Below, piece by piece: positions 33,855 through 42,355 of a stretch of DNA of 64,000 bases. This stretch comes from Maribellus luteus. Lineage in GTDB: Bacteria; Bacteroidota; Bacteroidia; Bacteroidales; Prolixibacteraceae. The DNA is taken from NCBI RefSeq assembly GCF_003576475.1, contig NZ_QWGR01000007.1, forward strand, positions 130,799 to 194,798, in the 5' to 3' direction. The position numbers and the translations under genes were made by a program. The notes under the pieces were generated by a model. That model did not search any database. It saw nothing but the letters and a program-made list of their open reading frames with translations, and was not told where the DNA came from. Numbering within the stretch: position 1 is the stretch's first letter; every line of letters starts with the position of its first letter.

Positions 33855-34850
33855 ATGACTTCAAGAAGATCTTTTTTGGTGAAAGGCTCTTTGGCATTAG
33901 CCGGAATTGGCCTTGCAAAGCAGGGACTGTCATCAGTTGGTACCGAAAACGGCGGAAATATTCCGGTTGTAATTTCTACATGGAATCATGGTTTGCCAGC
34001 CAACGAAGCTGCGTGGAAGGTACTTTCCAAAGGTGGTCATTCGCTCGATGCGGTGGAAGCGGGTGTGCGTGTTCCCGAAGCCGATCCTAATGTGATTACT
34101 GTTGGTAAAGGGGGCATTCCGGATGCCGAGGGTAAAGTAACGCTTGATGCCTGCATTATGGATGAAAAAGGCCGTGCCGGGTGTGTTACCTACCTACAGC
34201 ATATTGTACATCCTATTTCTGTAGCCCGTTTGGTAATGGAAAAAACGCCACATGTGATGCTGAGCGGTAAAGGAGCTTTGAAATTTGCATTGGAGAATGG
34301 CTTTAAAAAAGAGAAGCTGCTCACCCAAAAACGCAAGGAAGAATGGAAAAAGTGGAAGAAAGAGCAAAACAAGTTCAGCAATAAAATAAATATTGAGAAT
34401 GTAAGCGAAGACAACCACGATACCATCGGAATGCTGGCAATTGATAAAGACGGCAGAATATCGGGGGCATGTACCACCAGCGGAATGGGGTATAAAATGC
34501 CTGGCCGTGTAGGCGATTCTCCCATCATTGGCGCCGGTTTGTTTGTGGATGGCGAAGTAGGTGGTGCGGTAGCTACCGGTTCCGGAGAGTTGGTAATGAA
34601 AACGGTGGGAACTTTTCTGGTGGTAGAGTTAATGCGAAACGGCATGTCTCCGTCTGAAGCCTGCGAAGAAGCAGTTAAACGTATTGCCCGAAAAATTCCG
34701 GATTATGAAAATCACCAGATTGGTTATATAGCGCTGAACAAAAAGGGTGAATATGGCTCTTTTTGTATTCAGCCTGGTTTTAATTTTGCGATTAAAAATG
34801 AGGTGAAAACCGGCATGGAAGATGCCGAAGCCTGGTTAAAAAAGTTGTAA
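33855..34850 (+). CDS. N4-(beta-N-acetylglucosaminyl)-L-asparaginase-like Ntn hydrolase, Tat-exported
   Basis: A 331-residue member of the aspartylglucosaminidase family, which cleaves the Asn-GlcNAc bond of glycopeptides after autoproteolytic activation. The N-terminus TSRRSFLVKGSLALAGIGLA is a twin-arginine signal. The alpha part has VISTWNHGLPANEAAW and LDAVEAGV; the autocleavage site is NHDTIGMLAID, with Thr as the new N-terminal nucleophile; the beta part has GRVGDSPIIGAGLFVD and GAVATGSGE. All key residues appear intact. It is compatible with glycoprotein degradation in the periplasm. A terminator follows. Confidence 0.92.
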   Translation: MTSRRSFLVKGSLALAGIGLAKQGLSSVGTENGGNIPVVISTWNHGLPANEAAWKVLSKGGHSLDAVEAGVRVPEADPNVITVGKGGIPDAEGKVTLDACIMDEKGRAGCVTYLQHIVHPISVARLVMEKTPHVMLSGKGALKFALENGFKKEKLLTQKRKEEWKKWKKEQNKFSNKINIENVSEDNHDTIGMLAIDKDGRISGACTTSGMGYKMPGRVGDSPIIGAGLFVDGEVGGAVATGSGELVMKTVGTFLVVELMRNGMSPSEACEEAVKRIARKIPDYENHQIGYIALNKKGEYGSFCIQPGFNFAIKNEVKTGMEDAEAWLKKL

Positions 34851-34872
34851 GAATCCTATACCCGATAAAAAT

Positions 34873-34906
34873 AAAAAGGTGTTTGGACTTCCAAACACCT
34901 TTTTTA
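34873..34906. terminator. Bidirectional terminator between the asparaginase and RRM genes
   Basis: AAAAAGGTGTTTGG and CCAAACACCTTTTT form a 14-bp stem with a short ACTT loop; T-runs lie on both strands. It serves the two convergent genes. Confidence 0.92.
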
Positions 34907-34927
34907 TACTATCAGAGCATTAGTTGT

Positions 34928-35410
34928 CTACCATTGCTCGTCGTAGCTTTGGCCGTAGCCTCCGCTGCGACGATCTCCGCCGCCTCTGCGGTCTGCACCA
35001 CCACCTCTGCGATCACCGAATTTACGGTCTCCGCCGCCACGTCGGTCATCACTTCTAAAGCCGCCACCGCCACCACGACGATCACCGCCGCCGCCGCCAC
35101 GGTTAAAGCCACCGCCACGGTTAAAGCCGCCACCGCCACCACGGTTAAAGTCCCTTCTGGGGCGTTCCTGTTGAGGATTGGCCTCTTTAACAACAATGCT
35201 TTTCCCGTCTAATTCCGTTTCGTTCAGAGCCGCAATAGCTGCATTTGCTTCTTCATCGTTTGGCATTTCAACAAAACCAAAACCTTTCGAGTTCCCGGTC
35301 TCTCTGTCAATAATAACTTTGGCAGAGGATACTTCTCCGTGAGCAGAGAAGAGATTCAGTAGGTCTTCATCTGTAGTAGATGAGTTTAACCTTGCAACAA
35401 ATAAATTCAT
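34928..35410 (-). CDS. RRM RNA-binding protein with glycine/arginine-rich tail
   Basis: A 160-residue protein with one RNA recognition motif in residues 1-80 (RNP2 as NLFVARLN, RNP1 as SKGFGFVEM) followed by a low-complexity tail from about 90 to 150 of RGG/RRGGG and FNRGGGGG repeats, ending YGQSYDEQW. Small RRM proteins of this form are abundant in Bacteroidota and cyanobacteria, and act as RNA chaperones or in post-transcriptional control, sometimes cold-induced. The long leader (up to about 220 nt) could be regulatory. The Gly codons make a Thr/Ala-rich open frame on the other strand, which is not a gene. Confidence 0.93.
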   Translation of the reverse strand: MNLFVARLNSSTTDEDLLNLFSAHGEVSSAKVIIDRETGNSKGFGFVEMPNDEEANAAIAALNETELDGKSIVVKEANPQQERPRRDFNRGGGGGFNRGGGFNRGGGGGDRRGGGGGFRSDDRRGGGDRKFGDRRGGGADRRGGGDRRSGGYGQSYDEQW

Positions 35411-35779
35411 AAAAAAAATAGAAAAATAAAGTAATGTATAAATTGTAAAACACTGGTGCTGTTAACACCTTTTAAAATCAATGAATTAAGAAGAACGTTA
35501 GAAATTAAGACAGAAAATCACAAGGTTTCAATTTGGTGAAGAACGTATTAAATTCTATATGCAAATAAAAGTACTATTTATCAGATTTACACTATACCTA
35601 CAACTCTTTTTTTAGAAAAATTTTTGAAAGTAAAAAGGCCTTTCCGAAAAAAGGCCTCTGTAAGGTGAGATTTAAGTATTAATTCTCCCGGTTTACGGGA
35701 GTTGTTATTCTCATTGATCTTCAAATATATTGTTTTATAAGGTTTTCTCAAACTAATGCGGAAATTTAAACAAGAACGT
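35411..35779. other. Intergenic region upstream of the RRM gene
   Basis: This 369-bp gap contains the RRM gene leader (AT-rich, with a small GGTG/CACC hairpin near 35455-35475) and, at its right part, the terminator of the kinase gene upstream. A 67-codon minus-strand open frame (35587-35790) overlaps that terminator and I do not consider it a gene. Confidence 0.5.
35632..35660 (-). terminator. Terminator of the Cmk-like kinase gene
   Basis: On the minus strand AGGCCTT, a TTTCGG-type loop and AAGGCCT form a stem followed by five T. It lies 120 bp after the stop codon of the minus-strand gene at 35780. Confidence 0.7.
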
Positions 35780-36505
35780 CTAATAGTCATTTAAACGGGC
35801 AATAATCTGCATGTTTCTTAAAATATTGACAATGGAGTCAACAATCAGGTCATCTTCCAGCGAAGCATAATTAAAAATTACGTCAAAATCGTTGTTTTCA
35901 GCTTTTCTTCCGATCACTTTTTCGATAAAGGAATCCCGCTTTTCATCCATCTCAACAATGAACTTCTCCGCTTCGGCTCGTGTCAGGTCTTTGATTTGCA
36001 TCACCCTGTTGATTCGCCAATCGATTGGTGCTTCGAGCCTTATATTAAGCTTGTTGGGTACATTTTTGAGAATTACGCCTGCCGACCGCCCAACAATGAT
36101 GGTCCTTCCCTGGCAAGCCAGCCTGCAAATGATACCTTTAAGCGTCAGGATCAGGTTCTGGTCCGAGATATCGTAAATGGTTTCTTCCGAAAATGCATTG
36201 TCAACGGTTTTCAGGAATTTGACTGCATCGCCTTTTTCGTTGTCGTATCCACCTTCAACCACTTCTGTTATCATTTCGTCAACCACCTGCGAGAAAACCT
36301 CTTTGTCAACCCATTTCCAATCTGCATCAGTTTTTGTATCGGACATATAACTGTATCCGGTTAAAATCTTTGACAATTTTATGGCAATTCGCTTGGCTGA
36401 ACATCCCGCCTGGCGGGAGATTGTAATAAAAGGGCCTGGGAAATCACCGGTTTCAAAATTCATGTGCCGGTAGTTCTGTAAATAGTTATTGAAGAAGTTA
36501 TCCAT
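35780..36505 (-). CDS. Cytidylate-kinase-like P-loop protein
   Basis: A 241-residue protein of the cytidylate kinase-like family (Cmk2). The N-terminal ITISRQAGCSAKRIAIKLSK carries a modified P-loop in which the usual GSGG is replaced by QAGCSAKRI, and IVGRSAGVILKN and LRLEAPIDWRINRVM-type segments match the LID/NMP parts of the family. It is distinct from the essential Cmk, which has a canonical P-loop; the true substrate of this family is uncertain. It is monocistronic with a terminator. Confidence 0.8.
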   Translation of the reverse strand: MDNFFNNYLQNYRHMNFETGDFPGPFITISRQAGCSAKRIAIKLSKILTGYSYMSDTKTDADWKWVDKEVFSQVVDEMITEVVEGGYDNEKGDAVKFLKTVDNAFSEETIYDISDQNLILTLKGIICRLACQGRTIIVGRSAGVILKNVPNKLNIRLEAPIDWRINRVMQIKDLTRAEAEKFIVEMDEKRDSFIEKVIGRKAENNDFDVIFNYASLEDDLIVDSIVNILRNMQIIARLNDY

Positions 36506-36733
36506 TTTTTGATTTAGTTAAGCAACTGGTTCATCAAAACTAATTTACAATCAAATATTCTGTAAACACATAAAACATGTTATAGAATAGGTGAATTTGG
36601 AGATGTTTTTTAACAAGTTCTGGCTGAGTCATGCAAAATAGCTACTTTTAAAACGTTCGCGAATACCTTGGGTATTTGAATTGAAGGATATTTGCGAGTG
36701 TGCTTGTTTGTTGAAAATCAAAAGAATCGGATT

Positions 36734-37783
36734 ATGAAAACAACCATAAAAACTGCTTTAGCATCTTTCGGAATGTCGGGCCAGGTATTTCACGGGCCTT
36801 TATTGAAGGTGAATCCCGGGTTTGAGGTCGTAAGTGTTTTGGAGCGAACAAAAAATTTATCCGTAAAGCTTTTCCCGGAAGCGACCATTGTTCGCAGTTA
36901 TTCCGAGATCCTCGATAATCCCGAGATAGAGCTGGTGGTGGTAAATACGCCAGACAGTTCTCATTTCAATATGGCCAGAGAAGCCCTGGAAGCAGGGAAA
37001 CATGTGGTGGTGGAAAAGCCTATGACTTTAAAATGTGAAGAAGCCGAAGCGTTGATCGATCTGGCAGAAAAAAAGAACCGGATGCTAACGGTTTTTCAGA
37101 ACAGGAGATGGGATGCCGATTTCAGAACTGTTCAGCAGGTTATAAAGGAGGCAAAATTTGGCCGGCTGGTTGAGTTTGAGTCTCATTTTGATCGCTACCG
37201 AACCTTCGTTGCTCCCAACACCTGGAAGGAAGAAGGAGACGAATATTCCGGAGTGCTTTACAACCTGGGCTCGCACATGGTTGACCAGGCTGTTGTCTTG
37301 TTTGGAATGCCGAAAGAAGTTACCGCTCATTTGCGAATTGTAAGAAAAGGGGGAGTGGTCTATGATTATTACGATATCAGGCTCGAATATGCCGGATTTG
37401 CTGCTCTTTTGAAGTGTTCTTACCTGGTGAAAGATCCGGGGCCTCGGTATACAATTCATGGCGAGTTGGGAACTTTTTACAAGTCAGGGATCGATCCGCA
37501 GGAAGAGCTATTGAAAGCCGGCAATCTGCCAACCGGTGAGGCCTGGGGCTCAGAACCGGCAGAAGAGTGGGGAACATTGTTTTACGAAGAAGGCGGGGAT
37601 GAAGTGGAAGAGCTGGTGGAAACGATTCCCGGGAATTACGGTCTTTTTTACGATAATGTGTACGATGTTATTCGGAGGCAGGGTGAATTGTTGGTGAAAC
37701 CGGAGCAGGCCGCCGGTGTTATCCGAATTTTGGAAGCTTGCCTGCAAAGCAACCGTGAAAAGCGAACCGTTGAAATTCGCTAA
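36734..37783 (+). CDS. Gfo/Idh/MocA-family oxidoreductase
   Basis: A 349-residue NAD(P)-dependent dehydrogenase for sugars or related polyols. The N-terminal Rossmann domain (ALASFGMSGQVFHGPLL, VVVNTPDSSHFNMAREAL) contains the hallmark VVEKPMTL (EKP motif), and the C-terminal domain has LYNLGSHMVDQA with the catalytic His region. It resembles the YdgJ/YvaA-like subgroup that includes scyllo-inositol dehydrogenases. Start set at the ATG at 36734 (MKTTIKTALASFG) rather than a GTG 14 codons upstream. It is followed by a repeat island. Confidence 0.9.
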   Translation: MKTTIKTALASFGMSGQVFHGPLLKVNPGFEVVSVLERTKNLSVKLFPEATIVRSYSEILDNPEIELVVVNTPDSSHFNMAREALEAGKHVVVEKPMTLKCEEAEALIDLAEKKNRMLTVFQNRRWDADFRTVQQVIKEAKFGRLVEFESHFDRYRTFVAPNTWKEEGDEYSGVLYNLGSHMVDQAVVLFGMPKEVTAHLRIVRKGGVVYDYYDIRLEYAGFAALLKCSYLVKDPGPRYTIHGELGTFYKSGIDPQEELLKAGNLPTGEAWGSEPAEEWGTLFYEEGGDEVEELVETIPGNYGLFYDNVYDVIRRQGELLVKPEQAAGVIRILEACLQSNREKRTVEIR

Positions 37784-37976
37784 ACAGGTAGAGAGTCAAA
37801 AGAAACTAGTAATGAGTACAGAGTATTGAGCATCGACAATCCAGAATCCTGTATCGAATCATAAGCATTTAAGCATTACAGCATTCTGTCTTTCAATCCA
37901 TCAATCCTTGAACCAGTAGTCACTGGTCATCGAATCCAGTATCAAGTATCCGGAATCAAGTATCTCGCATCCGGCA
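37784..37976. repeat. Distant copy of the heptad/octad repeat family
   Basis: On the minus strand this gap reads heptads such as GATACTT, GATTCCG, GATACTT, GATACTG, GATTCGA, then ATGACCAGTGACT and GGATTGATGGATTGA words, the same vocabulary as the islands at 49-2082 but in a different order and more degraded. It fills the space between two convergent genes; nothing else is recognised in it. Confidence 0.75.
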
Positions 37977-38897
37977 CTAATTATGGAGCTTCGCCAGTGC
38001 TTTTTGTGTTCGGCCAATGTAATTGTCGATTTGTTCTTTTTCTTCAAACCCGATGATCATCATATCGACGCTGCCAAGCCCAAGCACAAAGTTGAGTGCA
38101 TTGTCAATCTTTTCGCTGTCATTTTGCAGCTTCCCATCGCCAACCAGTTTCATGCCAATAACACCTTTCCCCGAATTGTGAAGCTGATGGATCACCTCTA
38201 CCACTTCCTGCGGGTCTGGTTTGTCCATGGCAATTCCGTAAGGGTTGATCCGAACATGAATGACATCTACCCACGAACTTTCCAACGCCGCTTTCATCGC
38301 CGGCAGCGAATGAACCGAAACTCCGTGTCCGCGGATAATCCCTTTGGCTTTTAGATTTTCCAATATATCCATTTGCGCTTTCATGCTGTCGGTCCAGTTG
38401 TCATCCACCATGCAGTGCAACTGCACCAGATCGATGTAATCGGTGTTCAGCTCTTTCCGGAAGCGATCCACTACCACATCGGCAGGAGGACGCTCGTTCT
38501 CTGGAATTCCGCCACCACGTTCCCATATCTTTGTGGTAATGGTCAGCTCTTTCCGATCCATCTTTTCCATGGCTTTTGCCAGCATTTGGTGGGTTCCGTA
38601 AGTGTCGGCCAAATCGAAATAGCGGATGCCTTTTTCATACGCATGATGCAGTAACTCCAGGCTTTTGGCTTCATCCTGCCGTGTTAGAAAGCTGGACCGG
38701 TTAGTAGCATGAACACCTGTCCCCATCCCGAGTAAAGTTGTTTGAATGCCCGAATTTCCCAATGTAACTTTTTGAAGCGGATCAAGACTGCTAAAGCGGG
38801 TGTCTGCGGCGTACAACGGGTTGGAAAAGAGCAGGTGGGCAGTTCCCAACCCCAGAGCACCGATAAACTTTCTGCGATTCATGTTTAAGCCTGACAT
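37977..38897 (-). CDS. Aldo/keto reductase, exported by a Tat-type signal
   Basis: A 306-residue aldo/keto reductase with a signal NRRKFIGALGLGTAHLLFSNPLYA that has the twin-arginine form of Tat substrates, unusual for the family but frequent in Bacteroidota. The catalytic tetrad is complete: Asp and Tyr in FDLADTYG, Lys in ITTKIWERG, His in LVQLHCMVDD. The C-terminal cofactor part (GLGSVDMMIIGFEEKEQIDN) matches AKR proteins without the 4Fe-4S domain. I chose the ATG at 38897; 38882 is also possible; the longer frame from 38975 would mask the signal. Confidence 0.85.
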   Translation of the reverse strand: MSGLNMNRRKFIGALGLGTAHLLFSNPLYAADTRFSSLDPLQKVTLGNSGIQTTLLGMGTGVHATNRSSFLTRQDEAKSLELLHHAYEKGIRYFDLADTYGTHQMLAKAMEKMDRKELTITTKIWERGGGIPENERPPADVVVDRFRKELNTDYIDLVQLHCMVDDNWTDSMKAQMDILENLKAKGIIRGHGVSVHSLPAMKAALESSWVDVIHVRINPYGIAMDKPDPQEVVEVIHQLHNSGKGVIGMKLVGDGKLQNDSEKIDNALNFVLGLGSVDMMIIGFEEKEQIDNYIGRTQKALAKLHN

Positions 38898-38976
38898 ATT
38901 GTTTTGTTTAGATTTAAATGGTATTTCCAAAGAAAAACTCACCCCGGAATTTTTCACTCTCACTAAAGATAACAAA

Positions 38977-39786
38977 TTAGTGGATTTTAGGTTGATAATG
39001 ACGTTTTAGCCAACGCGCCAGTCCGTCCAGGCCAGGGAAAAGAACTCTTTCAGTTATGTTGGCCTGGTCGAGTTTGTCGCGTATTTCCCATTTTAATGCT
39101 GCCGGAATAATGATGCGCCGGTACACTTCGGGATGTTTTACCAGCCAATCGTCCAAAATGGCGGTCGGGCTTGTCATAATCGAAAACAAGGCAAACTGGT
39201 TTACAATGCGGTCGTCCAGCGATGGTGGTTCAAAAAACAAAACATGACCGGCACCGATTATTTCATCCAGCTTTTGTACCGAAGGTATTTCTGATTCAAG
39301 CAATTCAACCGTAAAAACGTTGCATTTTTCGTAGTCGAGCAAAACTTTAAGGGGGCGGGGAATTTGTTCGTTTACTTTAACAAAGTCCACCTGCCAAATC
39401 ACTCCGTCAATGTCGAACTTTTCCGTATTGGCCGTGGCAAAGTGCATGGCAACAAAAGGCGAATAAGTCCAGTCTAGAAGTCTGGTAGACAGGCCATGGT
39501 GTTGCGCCAGTACCAAAGCACGAAGTTGTGTGCTGGTTTGGTGACTTTCTTCGGTGCGGGCATACTTTCTGAAATTGCGAAGAATGTGGTATTCGAGTTC
39601 GGGACGAAGTCCGCAATTCCGGAGAAAACTGTTTTCCAGCTGGTATTGGCAATCCGACAGCCCCCGGAACGCATAATCGCTTCTGAAGCGGCCCATTTCC
39701 GGCTTCCATGAATCGTGGTATACTTCGTTGACCAACTGATCCCAGCTCGAAATTCTGATATCGTTGGAGGTGATTTTGCAATTCAT
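38977..39786 (-). CDS. FRG-domain protein
   Basis: A 269-residue soluble protein. The N-terminal half has the FRG signature in DYAFRGLSDCQYQLENSFLR, followed by LVLAQHHGLSTRLLDWTYSP, the conserved HHG-x-TRLLDWT block of the family. The biochemical function of FRG domains is unknown; they appear alone, in phage-associated genes and next to restriction and toxin genes. It lies just downstream of nothing recognisable and upstream of the AKR gene (79 bp gap), and it could stand alone. Confidence 0.85.
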   Translation of the reverse strand: MNCKITSNDIRISSWDQLVNEVYHDSWKPEMGRFRSDYAFRGLSDCQYQLENSFLRNCGLRPELEYHILRNFRKYARTEESHQTSTQLRALVLAQHHGLSTRLLDWTYSPFVAMHFATANTEKFDIDGVIWQVDFVKVNEQIPRPLKVLLDYEKCNVFTVELLESEIPSVQKLDEIIGAGHVLFFEPPSLDDRIVNQFALFSIMTSPTAILDDWLVKHPEVYRRIIIPAALKWEIRDKLDQANITERVLFPGLDGLARWLKRHYQPKIH

Positions 39787-39817
39787 CGGTTAAAGATTTA
39801 ACTCTTCCCAAGGTACT

Positions 39818-39843
39818 AAAAAAGGGGATGAAACATCCCCTTT
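39818..39843 (-). terminator. Terminator of the small exported-protein gene
   Basis: AAAGGGGATG and CATCCCCTTT (39821-39843) form a perfect 10-bp stem with a 3-nt loop, followed on the minus strand by a T-run. It lies 47 bp after the stop codon of the minus-strand gene at 39890, which supports that gene. Confidence 0.85.
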
Positions 39844-39889
39844 GGTCACTCAATGTGAGTAATGAAATATTCGTCTGTTCTTCGAATGG

Positions 39890-40120
39890 TTATTCTTTTT
39901 CAAGTATTTTATCCGTAGGGCAACCACCGTTTACCGTATCTGTGGCCGGTTTGTCGGCTTCAGCTTCCTTGTAATCAATTGCTTTTTCCGGTGTAGCAGG
40001 TTGGGCTTTGTGAACAATTATCTTTTCCACAGGGGTAGTTCTTTTTACGAAATCGAACTTATTGCTGATTTTTAATCCGAGGATATAAAAGATGGAAGAG
40101 ATAAGGATGATTGTTTTCAT
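39890..40120 (-). CDS. Small membrane-anchored or exported protein, unknown
   Basis: A 76-residue protein. Residues 1-17 are hydrophobic (KTIILISSIFYILGLKI) and could be a membrane anchor or uncleaved signal; the rest is charged and Pro/Ala/Glu-rich (KAQPATPEKAIDYKEAEADK) with a single Cys near the end. No family is recognised. A strong terminator directly downstream and the absence of an overlapping gene support it as real. Confidence 0.55.
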   Translation of the reverse strand: MKTIILISSIFYILGLKISNKFDFVKRTTPVEKIIVHKAQPATPEKAIDYKEAEADKPATDTVNGGCPTDKILEKE

Positions 40121-40279
40121 TGTCGATTTCTGTTTTCGAATTTCTCATGCAAATTATGTAAATCACTTAAAAGTGAGAAATCATTTCGGTGAACAAAGCC
40201 CGTTTTTCTGCAAACGACACGTTTTTTTCTACGAAATGAAAATTTTAAGGATTAAAATGCATTGTCAATCAGGAGGAAA

Positions 40280-40987
40280 TCACTTATATATCTCAAGTTT
40301 GGCCAAATAATCGTAATGTTCACCTTCAAACATCTGTTCACATTTAAAACCGGTTTCCATGGCTGTTTTTTGCAATAAGTTGAAATCGATGAAGAGCCAG
40401 TCGAATGCTGACTTGATATTTCGGAACAACACTTCGTACTCCATTTCACCGTAATACCCATCGTTTGACAGGTCGATCCACATCGAACCGTCTTCTTCTT
40501 CAAAAAGATATTTTATGTTGGAGGAATCTATCAGAATCTGTCCCCCCTCGTTCAGCAAAGGTTTTAAATGAAAAAGCAACTTTTTTAATCCGTTTACGGT
40601 GCCTCCAATTCCGGCACCGTTCATCAGCAACAGAATGGTGTCGAATTGCGCTCCTTCAAATTTGTAAATGTCGGATACGATGGTTTTTCTAATGCCCCGG
40701 GTTTTCATTACCTCCACAGCCAGTTCCGATTGTTCAAGCGCAGTTACATCCTGTTGGTTGTTTTGAAGTACAAGCGCATGACAACCGGCTGCGGCTCCCA
40801 CATCCAGAATGCTGCCCCGGCATAATTGCAAAGCCTTTTTTTCCAATTCAGGCATCTCATTTGCATTTCTGAAAAAATAAGAAACCGGGATGTTTTCATC
40901 TTCGGTGTAGTTTGAATTTACCACGAGGTCAGGGGCTTTTCCCTTTTCAAAATACTCTTTTATGGCTGTGCCAAACGGATCGTTCAT
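40280..40987 (-). CDS. Class I SAM-dependent methyltransferase
   Basis: A 235-residue protein. The SAM-binding motif I is SILDVGAAAGCHALVL, motif II the acidic TALEQSELAVEVM, and motif IV FDTILLLMNGAGIGG, all in the Rossmann-like order. Substrate unknown; the short GTVNGLKKLLFHLKPLLNEGG segment fits small-molecule methyltransferases. The ATG at 40987 (MNDPFGTAIKEYF) avoids overlap with the divergent gene; a frame from 41044 would add 19 residues. Confidence 0.85.
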   Translation of the reverse strand: MNDPFGTAIKEYFEKGKAPDLVVNSNYTEDENIPVSYFFRNANEMPELEKKALQLCRGSILDVGAAAGCHALVLQNNQQDVTALEQSELAVEVMKTRGIRKTIVSDIYKFEGAQFDTILLLMNGAGIGGTVNGLKKLLFHLKPLLNEGGQILIDSSNIKYLFEEEDGSMWIDLSNDGYYGEMEYEVLFRNIKSAFDWLFIDFNLLQKTAMETGFKCEQMFEGEHYDYLAKLEIYK

Positions 40988-41104
40988 CAATGCAAAATGT
41001 TTAATGCTGAATTTTATCGGGTACAGACTGTAATTTCTGACCACCGCGAAGATACAAATCCTTTGATAAATATAAATTTGGCACTTCTTACAAAAACCAA
41101 AACA

Positions 41105-42355
41105 ATGAAGTATTTCTTTTTCCCGATTCTTCTATTCCCATTTATAATGGCTTCGTGTCAAAAACAAGCTAAAATTTCAGATTGGCGGGGCCCCAACCGT
41201 GACGGCATTTACATGGAAAAAGGCCTGATGCAAAAATGGCCGGATGAAGGTCCTGACTTGCTTTGGTCGGCCAACGGATTAGGCTACGGCCATAGTTCGG
41301 TTGCGGTTATTGGCGATCGTGTTTTTGTTACGGGGTTGAAAGATACGATTGCTTCCATGGGGGCACTGTTTGTTTTTGATACACAGGGAACCCGGCTGTA
41401 TGAAAAAGAATACGGGAAGGATTTTAGTCTGAATTTTCACGGAACACGTTCTGCGCCAGTGGTGGTTGACGACCGTATTTACATTGAAAGCGGAATGGGA
41501 GCGGTTTATTGTTTGGATACCGAAACCGGCGAAGAAATATGGGCCAAAGATTTTATAAAGGATTTTGGTGTTGATTCGGTGATCCAGTTTGGGTATTCTG
41601 AGTCGGTTTTAATCGATGGCGATCAACTGATTTGTGTTCCGGGAGGGAAGGAGAATAACGTGGTTGCGTTGAACCGCTTCACCGGCGAAACAATTTGGAG
41701 CTGCCCGGGTGAAGGTGAAATCGCTACTTACAATTCGCCCATTTTAATTGAGCACAACGGCTTAAAACTAGTCGTTGCGATGACTTCAGAATCGGTTATG
41801 GGAATTGATGCAAAAACCGGTGAAAAATACTGGCGCGTGGAGCAGGTGCAGCAAAACCGGATTCATGCCAACACGCCCTTGTATGCCGATGGGAAAATTT
41901 TGGTGGTTACTGCCGGTCGAACAAAGAATTCGGGCATGGTGCAGTTTCAGTTGGCAGAGGACGGGAAAAGTGTTTCTGAAGTGTGGCGGAATAATAAGTT
42001 CATTAATCTGATGGGAGGTCTTATTCAGATGGATACCTGTTTGTATGGCTCGTCGTACCTGAAAAAAGACTGGCAGGTGATTAACTGGAACACAGGAGAA
42101 ACCTTGAATCAGAACAAGGAATTTGGGGGCGGGTCAGTTATTTATGCAGATAAGCGCTTTTATTGCTATGCCGAGCGCGAAGGAGAAGTGGCTTTGGCAA
42201 AAGCTGATCCTGAAGAAGGATTTGAAATAATCAGCCGTTTTAGCGTTCCGATGGGAACAGCTGAACATTGGGCACATTTGGTGATTCACAACGGCGTTTT
42301 GTATGTGCGCCACGGCGATTCGTTAATGGCTTACAACATCAAGGCTAAAGCGTAA
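41105..42355 (+). CDS. PQQ-like beta-propeller lipoprotein
   Basis: A 416-residue protein with a lipoprotein signal (FFFPILLFPFIMASC, Cys about 17). The mature part has repeated blades of the PQQ/quinoprotein-like propeller (VYCLDTETGEEIWAKDF, VVALNRFTGETIWSCPGEG, MGIDAKTGEKYWRVEQ), each with the Ala-Trp-like docking motif, but the PQQ-binding residues of true dehydrogenases cannot be assigned by eye. It is likely a periplasmic scaffold or an enzyme of unknown activity. It starts at the ATG 41105; the longer frame from 40997 lacks a signal. Its end overlaps the convergent phzF-like gene by 11 bp. Confidence 0.88.
   Translation: MKYFFFPILLFPFIMASCQKQAKISDWRGPNRDGIYMEKGLMQKWPDEGPDLLWSANGLGYGHSSVAVIGDRVFVTGLKDTIASMGALFVFDTQGTRLYEKEYGKDFSLNFHGTRSAPVVVDDRIYIESGMGAVYCLDTETGEEIWAKDFIKDFGVDSVIQFGYSESVLIDGDQLICVPGGKENNVVALNRFTGETIWSCPGEGEIATYNSPILIEHNGLKLVVAMTSESVMGIDAKTGEKYWRVEQVQQNRIHANTPLYADGKILVVTAGRTKNSGMVQFQLAEDGKSVSEVWRNNKFINLMGGLIQMDTCLYGSSYLKKDWQVINWNTGETLNQNKEFGGGSVIYADKRFYCYAEREGEVALAKADPEEGFEIISRFSVPMGTAEHWAHLVIHNGVLYVRHGDSLMAYNIKAKA

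Noticed and set aside
34883-35212. Plus-strand Thr/Ala-rich open frame
   Set aside because: It is the antisense reading of the Gly-rich tail of the RRM protein; low complexity follows from GGN codons.
35587-35790. 67-codon minus-strand frame between the RRM and Cmk-like genes
   Set aside because: It covers the terminator of the kinase gene and shows no conserved pattern.
36692-36733. GTG start of the Gfo/Idh/MocA gene
   Set aside because: The added 14 residues precede the Rossmann start in an unconserved way; the ATG at 36734 fits the family N-terminus.
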